The translations under genes and the position numbers were made by a program. A DNA stretch of 64,000 nt from Paenibacillus dendritiformis (GTDB lineage Bacteria; Bacillota; Bacilli; Paenibacillales; Paenibacillaceae): positions 3,410,501 through 3,474,500 of the forward strand of contig NZ_AP025344.1 of the NCBI RefSeq assembly GCF_021654795.1, in the 5' to 3' direction. This document shows positions 59,073 through 64,000 of the stretch, in pieces; position 1 is the first letter of the stretch; the number at the start of each line of letters is the position of its first letter. Below the pieces are notes generated by a model. That model was not told the DNA's origin, made no database searches, and was given only the letters and a program-made list of their open reading frames with translations.

Positions 59073-60239
59073 CTACAGCCGCTCCGCCGCCTGTGCCAGA
59101 CGCTCCATCGCTTCCTCGATCACCGCCCGGCGCGAGGTCATATTGAGCCGCATAAATCCGCTGCCTTCCTTCCCGAAAGCATAGCCTTCACTTAACCAAA
59201 CCTTTGCTTCCTTCAACGCCCAATCATTCAGTTCGGTGTCCGTCATGCCGAAGCTACGCCAATCGAGCCACTTCAAATAGGTCCCTTCCTGGGCGAATGT
59301 CTTTACTTGCGGAATACGCTCGGCGAGAAACTGCTCAATATAACGGCTGTTCCCTTCAATGTATTTCAGAGCTTCGTCGAACCATGCCTCCCCGTGCGCA
59401 TATCCGGCAATCGTCGCCTCAATGGCGCCGAGATCGAGTTCAGCGACTCCGGCGCTTTCTACCGCCTTCCGGAATTTCTGGCGCAGCCCTTCTTCTTCAA
59501 TGAAAATATTGCCCATTTTGAAGCTCGCGATACTGAACGTCTTGCTCGGAGAGGTCGCCGTAATCGTCCGTGCCGCCACATCCGGGGACAGCGTCGCAAT
59601 CGGAATATATTGATGCTCGCCATAGGTGAAGTCATGATGGATATCATCCGAGAAAATAATGACGTCATGCTGCAGGCACAGGTCAGCCAATCTCTGCAGT
59701 TCGTCCCGCTTCCATACGCGTCCAACCGGATTATGAGGGTTGCAGAGGAAGAACATTTTGAGCGCCGGATCCTTCACTTTCTGTTCGAAATCCTCGAAGT
59801 CGATCTCATATCGGCCATCAACCAGCTTGAGCGGGTTCGTAACGAGCGTCGCCCCGTTGAATTGAATCATTTTAGCGAATTGAGGATAGACCGGGGTCTG
59901 AATCATCACCCTGTCTCCCGGTACCGTCATAGCCCGGACGGCGAACGCCATGGCAGGCACGACGCCCGGCGTCAGCACGAACCATTCCTTCGCGATATCC
60001 CATTGATGGCGGCGCTTCATCCAGTCGATGACGGCGGAATAGTACCGATCCATGCATAAGGTATATCCGTAGCTAGGCTTGCTCATGCGGGCGACAAGCG
60101 CCTCCTGGATCGCCGGTGCCGCCGGGAAATCCATATCCGCCACCCACAGCGGGATGCATCCTTCCTTGGACGGGTGGGAAGGCACTGCTTTGAGGGCGTC
60201 CAATGCCCCCCGATCGATGGTTTGCTCGAAATCGTACAT
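59073..60239 (-). CDS. patB: MalY/PatB-type PLP-dependent C-S lyase
   Basis: A 388-residue fold-type I aminotransferase-like enzyme. N-terminal IPLWVADMDFPAAPAI is the MalY/PatB signature; FLCNPHNPVGRVW lies near the PLP; SDDIHHDFTY holds the Asp that contacts the pyridine nitrogen; and Lys in ATSPSKTFSIASFK forms the Schiff base. It should cleave cystathionine or cysteine conjugates to give homocysteine or thiol, ammonia and pyruvate. AAGGAGGATGAAAT precedes the ATG. A MATE pump gene lies 55 bases upstream on the same strand. Confidence 0.88.
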   Translation of the reverse strand: MYDFEQTIDRGALDALKAVPSHPSKEGCIPLWVADMDFPAAPAIQEALVARMSKPSYGYTLCMDRYYSAVIDWMKRRHQWDIAKEWFVLTPGVVPAMAFAVRAMTVPGDRVMIQTPVYPQFAKMIQFNGATLVTNPLKLVDGRYEIDFEDFEQKVKDPALKMFFLCNPHNPVGRVWKRDELQRLADLCLQHDVIIFSDDIHHDFTYGEHQYIPIATLSPDVAARTITATSPSKTFSIASFKMGNIFIEEEGLRQKFRKAVESAGVAELDLGAIEATIAGYAHGEAWFDEALKYIEGNSRYIEQFLAERIPQVKTFAQEGTYLKWLDWRSFGMTDTELNDWALKEAKVWLSEGYAFGKEGSGFMRLNMTSRRAVIEEAMERLAQAAERL

Positions 60240-60294
60240 ATTTCATCCTCCTTATCGTGATTAACCTAACAAGCCACTGGCCGATGCCAACGCA

Positions 60295-61671
60295 TCAATG
60301 TCTCTGCCAGGCAGCGGCTGCGCCCGTCTTCGCATACCGGCGCTCCATAATGGCCAGCCGCGTGAAGAGGCAGATGGCCCCGGCCGCCAGACCGCTGATG
60401 AGCCCGATCCAATACCCATAGGCGGCAAGCGAGGTGAACTTGGCCAGCATGAAGCCGACCGGAAGCCCGATAACCCAATAAGACATCAGAGCGATCAAAA
60501 AGACCGCATTCACATCCTTATATCCCCGCAGCACGCCTTGGACCGGGGCCGCCACCGCATCGGACAGTTGAAAAAATATCGCATAGATGAGGAACGACTC
60601 GGTCAGCAGGCGCACATCCGGTTCATCGGAGTACATGCCGGCGACCTTGTGGTTGAACAGGAACAACAGCACGGCGAACAAGGAAGCCAGGGTTACGGCC
60701 GAGAGAATTCCGATGCGGGTATACTGCTTCGCATCGCTGAACCGCTTCGCTCCCGCCTCGAAGCCGACCACGATCGTCAACCCCATCGCGATGCTCATCG
60801 GCAGCATATAGAGGAGCGACGAGAAATTCAATGCAGCCTGATGTGCCGCGATCGTATTCGTGTCATATTCGCTCATGAACAGCGTGACCGCCGCAAAGAT
60901 GCTGACCTCGAAAAAGATCGACAGCCCGATTGGCGTGCCGATGCGAAGAATCTCTTTCCAGCGGGAGAAGGAAATGCCCCCCCATTGCCTAAGCATGCCC
61001 ATCGATTGCATCATCGCGTTGCCGCGCAGGAACAGAAAAGCGACAATGGCAATGATGAGATATGTAATCGCGGTAGCGATCCCGGCGCCGACGCCTCCCA
61101 TTTCCGGAAGTCCAAATTTCCCGAAAATAAAGAGATAGTTGAGGGTGACATTGACGGGGAAGGACAGCAGCGTAATGAACATCGTAACCCGGGTCTGACC
61201 CAGTCCGTCAATGCTTGCCCGGAAGACCGTATAGAGAAATGCCGGAATGACGCCGAAGCCGAGCGCGATAAGATAATCCTTCGCCACCCGATGAACCTCA
61301 TCCTCCAATCTCATGGCCGACAGAATCGGATCGAGAACGAATGAGCCAATCAGAACGACGGCGGCTCCGACGATGACAGACAGATAAGCTGCCTGGGTCA
61401 CGCTCGGCGCCACTTCTCCCTTCCGGCCCGCTCCCATATGATGGGCGATGATCGGGGTGACGGCAAGGAAGATGCCGCTAATGCCGGTATAGACGGGAGC
61501 CCAGATGCTGCCGCCAATCGCGACGCCGGCAAGATGGGTGGCGCTGTAGTTCCCGGACATGACCGTATCGAAAAAGGACATCAACTGCATCGCAACCTGG
61601 GTAACGAAGATCGGCACTAAAATATGCAGCAGTTGAACGATTTTTTGTTGCAGCGTAAACGTTTGCTTCAT
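60295..61671 (-). CDS. MATE-family multidrug/Na+ antiporter (NorM-like)
   Basis: A 458-residue membrane protein with 12 helices in two halves. First half: LVPIFVTQVAMQLMSFFDTVMSG, MTAPVYTGISG-like region and the PVIAHHMGAG loop; second half: PIGLSIFFEVSIFAAVTLF and LPVGFMLAKF. These match NorM-type exporters of cationic drugs. GGAGCAGGCAACATC precedes the ATG. It is probably cotranscribed with patB downstream (55-base gap). Confidence 0.9.
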   Translation of the reverse strand: MKQTFTLQQKIVQLLHILVPIFVTQVAMQLMSFFDTVMSGNYSATHLAGVAIGGSIWAPVYTGISGIFLAVTPIIAHHMGAGRKGEVAPSVTQAAYLSVIVGAAVVLIGSFVLDPILSAMRLEDEVHRVAKDYLIALGFGVIPAFLYTVFRASIDGLGQTRVTMFITLLSFPVNVTLNYLFIFGKFGLPEMGGVGAGIATAITYLIIAIVAFLFLRGNAMMQSMGMLRQWGGISFSRWKEILRIGTPIGLSIFFEVSIFAAVTLFMSEYDTNTIAAHQAALNFSSLLYMLPMSIAMGLTIVVGFEAGAKRFSDAKQYTRIGILSAVTLASLFAVLLFLFNHKVAGMYSDEPDVRLLTESFLIYAIFFQLSDAVAAPVQGVLRGYKDVNAVFLIALMSYWVIGLPVGFMLAKFTSLAAYGYWIGLISGLAAGAICLFTRLAIMERRYAKTGAAAAWQRH

Positions 61672-61805
61672 GATGTTGCCTGCTCCTTATCTGTCATATG
61701 GTGTCAGCTCGCATCAGGCCGATACCGGCCGCTCTGCCCCGTCGACAAGGAGAAGATGGCATGCGTCTAGAACACCTCACCCATTGTAACATCAAACGGA
61801 AAGTT

Positions 61806-61834
61806 TTGCTTGGGAACGCAGGTTCGGTTACAAT
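61806..61834 (+). promoter_or_regulatory. promoter of the recombinase gene
   Basis: TTGCTT (61806-61811), 17 bases, TACAAT (61829-61834). The start site would be near 61841, 22 bases before the ATG. Confidence 0.65.
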
Positions 61835-61862
61835 ATAGATGAAAGAAAGGAGTACTGGACCG

Positions 61863-62948
61863 ATGATGACAATTCAGAAAGCGAAGGATCGGGCGGCGCT
61901 GGAAGCGAAGCTGCCCGGCTTGCCATGGTACATCCAGCAATTTATCGAATATAAGCTGCCGGATCTGTCCCCTTCATCGCTGCTGGAATATGTGCGGGAT
62001 TACGAGATTTTTTTGGGGTGGCTGGTGGCAGAGCGCCTCACCGAAGCGGAGCAGACGCGGGATGTGACGCTTTCCGATCTGGAGCAGCTTCGGATGGAGC
62101 ATATTACGTCCTTCCGCATTTATTTGACCACATACAAAGAAGCGTCCAATTCGAGAGTGACGGTATCCCGGAAGCTGTCCTCGCTTCGCTCGCTGTTCCA
62201 TTATTTAAGCCAGATTGCGGAGGACGATCAATTTTACCCGTTGTTGAAGCGGAACGTCATGGCGAAGATCGAGATCAAGCGCGTACATAAGCCCAAGGAC
62301 ACGGCAGCGAAGCTGAAGGGCAAGCTGCTGGAAGAGCAGGAACTGGATGAATTTGTCGAATATGTCCGTACCGGATACGCCCATGATGTCGCCGACAATA
62401 AGCAGGCTACCCATGCCCATGCGCTCAATGCGGTGCGCGATGCCGCAATCGTCAGCCTGATCTTGAATTCAGGGCTTCGGGTAAGCGAGGTCGTCAATTT
62501 GAATATGGACGATGTCGATATGAACCGGAAGCTGGTCAATGTCTACCGCAAAGGCCATAATGACGACACCTTCAAGACCCCGGTCTATTTTCGGGACAGC
62601 GCCAAGCAGCATCTGCAGGATTATATTGACCTCAGATCCGAGCGCTATGCGGCCCCGAAGAAGGAACGCGCCTTCTTCCTCGCCATCAAGAACGGAGAGA
62701 AGGAAGGCAAGCGGATGACGAAGCGGGCCATGCAGCAGATGATTCTCAAATACGCGAAGGGGTTCGGGAAGCCGGCTCTGACCGTTCATAAGCTGCGGCA
62801 TTCCTTCGCTACGGACTATTATTTGCATAATGATATATACAAGACGAAGGAGCAGCTCGGCCATGCTTCCACAGAGACGACGGAGATCTATGCCCATCTG
62901 ACGGACAAGACAATGTCCGAAGCGATCGAGCGCCGGGGAGAGAACTAG
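61863..62948 (+). CDS. xerS: XerS-like tyrosine recombinase
   Basis: A 361-residue site-specific recombinase. The core-binding N-terminal domain (about 20-145) is longer than in XerC/D, with an inserted DQFYPLLKRNVMAKIEIKRVHKP region, as in XerS. The catalytic domain carries all essential residues: Arg in NSGLRVSEV, Lys in VYRKGHNDD, HxxR in VHKLRHSF, His in LGHASTE, and nucleophile Tyr in EIYAHL. XerS resolves chromosome dimers at difSL-type sites in single-recombinase systems. GAAAGGAG precedes two ATG codons (61863 and 61866). No phage or integron genes are near, which favours a housekeeping role. Confidence 0.85.
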   Translation: MMTIQKAKDRAALEAKLPGLPWYIQQFIEYKLPDLSPSSLLEYVRDYEIFLGWLVAERLTEAEQTRDVTLSDLEQLRMEHITSFRIYLTTYKEASNSRVTVSRKLSSLRSLFHYLSQIAEDDQFYPLLKRNVMAKIEIKRVHKPKDTAAKLKGKLLEEQELDEFVEYVRTGYAHDVADNKQATHAHALNAVRDAAIVSLILNSGLRVSEVVNLNMDDVDMNRKLVNVYRKGHNDDTFKTPVYFRDSAKQHLQDYIDLRSERYAAPKKERAFFLAIKNGEKEGKRMTKRAMQQMILKYAKGFGKPALTVHKLRHSFATDYYLHNDIYKTKEQLGHASTETTEIYAHLTDKTMSEAIERRGEN

Positions 62949-63042
62949 GCATCGGGCTGTGGCGCTTCATCCAACGCACAACACCCCTTCATCGCATGCA
63001 AACGCCGCCTCTCCCGTGGAGCGACAGGATGGGCGGCGCTGC

Positions 63043-63792
63043 TTATCTTCGCCGGAAGATGCTGCCCGAGCGGCTTCGCGTCTTCGGCGGTTTATATTTC
63101 TTCACCCTCGGCGGGGTATATTTTGACGACTTGTCGTACTCGTTTTTATTCCTGGTGATCGAGCCCCGCGTATTGCTGTCCGACGGCGTACGCTTGAAGA
63201 TGCTCCCTCCGCTACCGACCGTCGAGTCGTTGCTGCTCGTGCCGCGGCGGAAGATCGAACCCTTCCGCTCGACGGTAAGCGGAGGAATCTTCTTCTTCTC
63301 CTCGGTCGTCGGCGCCCGGTATGGCTTAGCTGGCTTATAATCTCCGCGATCCGTATATCCCCGGTAGCCCCCCGCTCCCCGGAGCGAGTCGAACAGCGTA
63401 TCCAACAGCCGATATTGGAGGTACATCTCCAGGAAGCTGCGATCGTAATTGTTCTTCACATATTCCTTGGAATCGACTTCGATCAGGCTGTCTTCCGGTT
63501 TCTCCGGATCCTGCTGAATCTGAATCAGCTGATCGCGGTAGACCAGGAACATTCGCTCGGTACTCGTCTCCGATATCTGCTCCGGCCTGCGCTGCTCCGC
63601 AATCGCCTCGGCCGCCTCCGGCACCGGCGTATTCTCGGCGCGATAGATATAGGAGGTGCTGCTTCCATCCCTCGCCACCGATTCCAACGGATACGATGCG
63701 GACAGATCGATCCGGCCGCAGGCCGCCAGCAACGGAAAGAGAAGGCTGGCGATAATGATCCATTTGACGGCGTTCCAACCCCTTGTATTCAT
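63043..63792 (-). CDS. DUF4247 lipoprotein
   Basis: A 249-residue lipoprotein: helix WIIIASLLFPLLAACG with lipobox LLAAC, then a domain of the DUF4247 group (SYPLESVARDGSSTSYIYRAENTPVPEAAEAI; MFLVYRDQLIQIQQDPEKPEDSLIEVDS) and a Gly/Ser/Arg-rich tail (GSGGSIFKRTPSDSN...) ending in SGSIFRRR. The repeated GSIFRR motif (three times) is notable. ATG 63792 follows AGGAGCCCCGCC; ATG 63807 overlaps the previous gene's stop as ATGA. In other Firmicutes DUF4247 is next to DUF4178, DUF350 and a spermidine-synthase-like gene, which matches the upstream partial gene. Confidence 0.75.
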   Translation of the reverse strand: MNTRGWNAVKWIIIASLLFPLLAACGRIDLSASYPLESVARDGSSTSYIYRAENTPVPEAAEAIAEQRRPEQISETSTERMFLVYRDQLIQIQQDPEKPEDSLIEVDSKEYVKNNYDRSFLEMYLQYRLLDTLFDSLRGAGGYRGYTDRGDYKPAKPYRAPTTEEKKKIPPLTVERKGSIFRRGTSSNDSTVGSGGSIFKRTPSDSNTRGSITRNKNEYDKSSKYTPPRVKKYKPPKTRSRSGSIFRRR

Positions 63793-63803
63793 GGCGGGGC
63801 TCC

Positions 63804-64000
63804 TCATGATCGGCGGATGATGCGCACATCCGCCGCGATGACCGCTTCGCCTTCATACAACTGGAAGCGCCCATCCTGCCATTCAATGCGGAGCAGCTTC
63901 CGGTCGTCGGACTGGTATTGCCACACATACTGCTCCCCGGCTCCGCCGAAGGGCGTCTGGCCGGTGCAGGTCACTCTGCCGTCATATTGATCCTCCAGAT
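63804..64000 (-). CDS. C-terminal part of a DUF4178-like protein (cut by window end)
   Basis: The 64 or so residues available read ...EDQYDGRVTCTGQTPFGGAG..., then EQYVWQYQSDDRKLLRIEWQDG...RFQLYEGEAVIAADVRIIRRS and a stop at 63804. The pattern YVWQY..DDR.LLRIEW.DG.F..Y resembles DUF4178 C-termini. The 5' end lies beyond the window. It overlaps the DUF4247 gene by up to four bases, so the two are in one operon. Confidence 0.6.
   Translation of the reverse strand, partial: LEDQYDGRVTCTGQTPFGGAGEQYVWQYQSDDRKLLRIEWQDGRFQLYEGEAVIAADVRIIRRS

Noticed and set aside
1..64000. tRNA, rRNA, IS elements, integrated phage
   Set aside because: I saw no tRNA T-loop with a matching cloverleaf, no transposase or inverted terminal repeats, and the single recombinase gene looks like a XerS housekeeping gene without phage neighbours.

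Overview
The window looks like chromosomal DNA of a spore-forming, moderately GC-rich Firmicute, most likely Paenibacillus or a close relative. Pointers are a Spo0E-type phosphatase, a TmrB-like protein, an SLH-anchored surface protein beside an LPXTG protein, an archaeal-type AspRS behind a T-box, a XerS-like recombinase, strong AGGAGG-type ribosome sites and TTG/GTG starts. I saw no rRNA, tRNA, phage, IS element or CRISPR array. The species call is inference from gene content.

Layout. 1-4.3 kb: TmrB-like ATPase, a Btr-type siderophore regulator, and a decayed AraC regulator/siderophore-binding-protein pair with a Fur box. 4.8-9.1 kb: secreted chitin LPMO and an RCC1/SLH surface protein. 9.2-14 kb: SDR, SMR efflux pump, Rieske protein, metallophosphatase and Spo0E-like protein with a possible RNA leader. 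14.4-22 kb: anion transporter, a c-di-GMP-I riboswitch ahead of a CAP-domain protein, and a 1408-residue LPATG surface protein. 22.6-29.7 kb: a six-gene minus-strand operon, manC, MshEN-GT2 synthase, GT39-like protein, DPM-like GT2, GtrA and GGDEF cyclase, which reads as a c-di-GMP-controlled surface glycan system. 29.9-36.7 kb: an Opp/Dpp-type ABC transporter in which every part is altered: fused ATPases, N-terminally extended permeases and a circularly permuted binding protein.

36.8-38.1 kb: a small persulfide-handling operon (rhodanese, TusA, DsrE-like) behind a promoter with a CstR/CsoR-like palindrome. 38.2-42.4 kb: YbaK-like deacylase, sigma factor with two downstream genes, alpha/beta hydrolase. 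42.7-44.4 kb: T-box, then an Asp/Asn-rich leader peptide overlapping a non-discriminating AspRS gene. 44.6-52.8 kb: DUF4166, SRPBCC-DoxX and truncated DCC genes, a two-component system, a hydrolase remnant, LD-carboxypeptidase, DUF4097 lipoprotein, DinB, PgsA, a lipoprotein and a frameshifted small membrane protein. 53.2-53.7 kb: a degenerate 47-48 bp repeat array. 53.8-58.6 kb: gluconate regulon gnd-gntR-gntP-gntK with two GntR-like operators. 59-64 kb: MalY/PatB lyase, MATE pump, XerS-like recombinase, DUF4247 lipoprotein and a partial gene.

The strongest candidates for something undescribed are the permuted binding protein with its remodelled transporter, the Asp/Asn leader peptide in front of aspS, and the c-di-GMP glycan operon, which may act together with the nearby c-di-GMP riboswitch.
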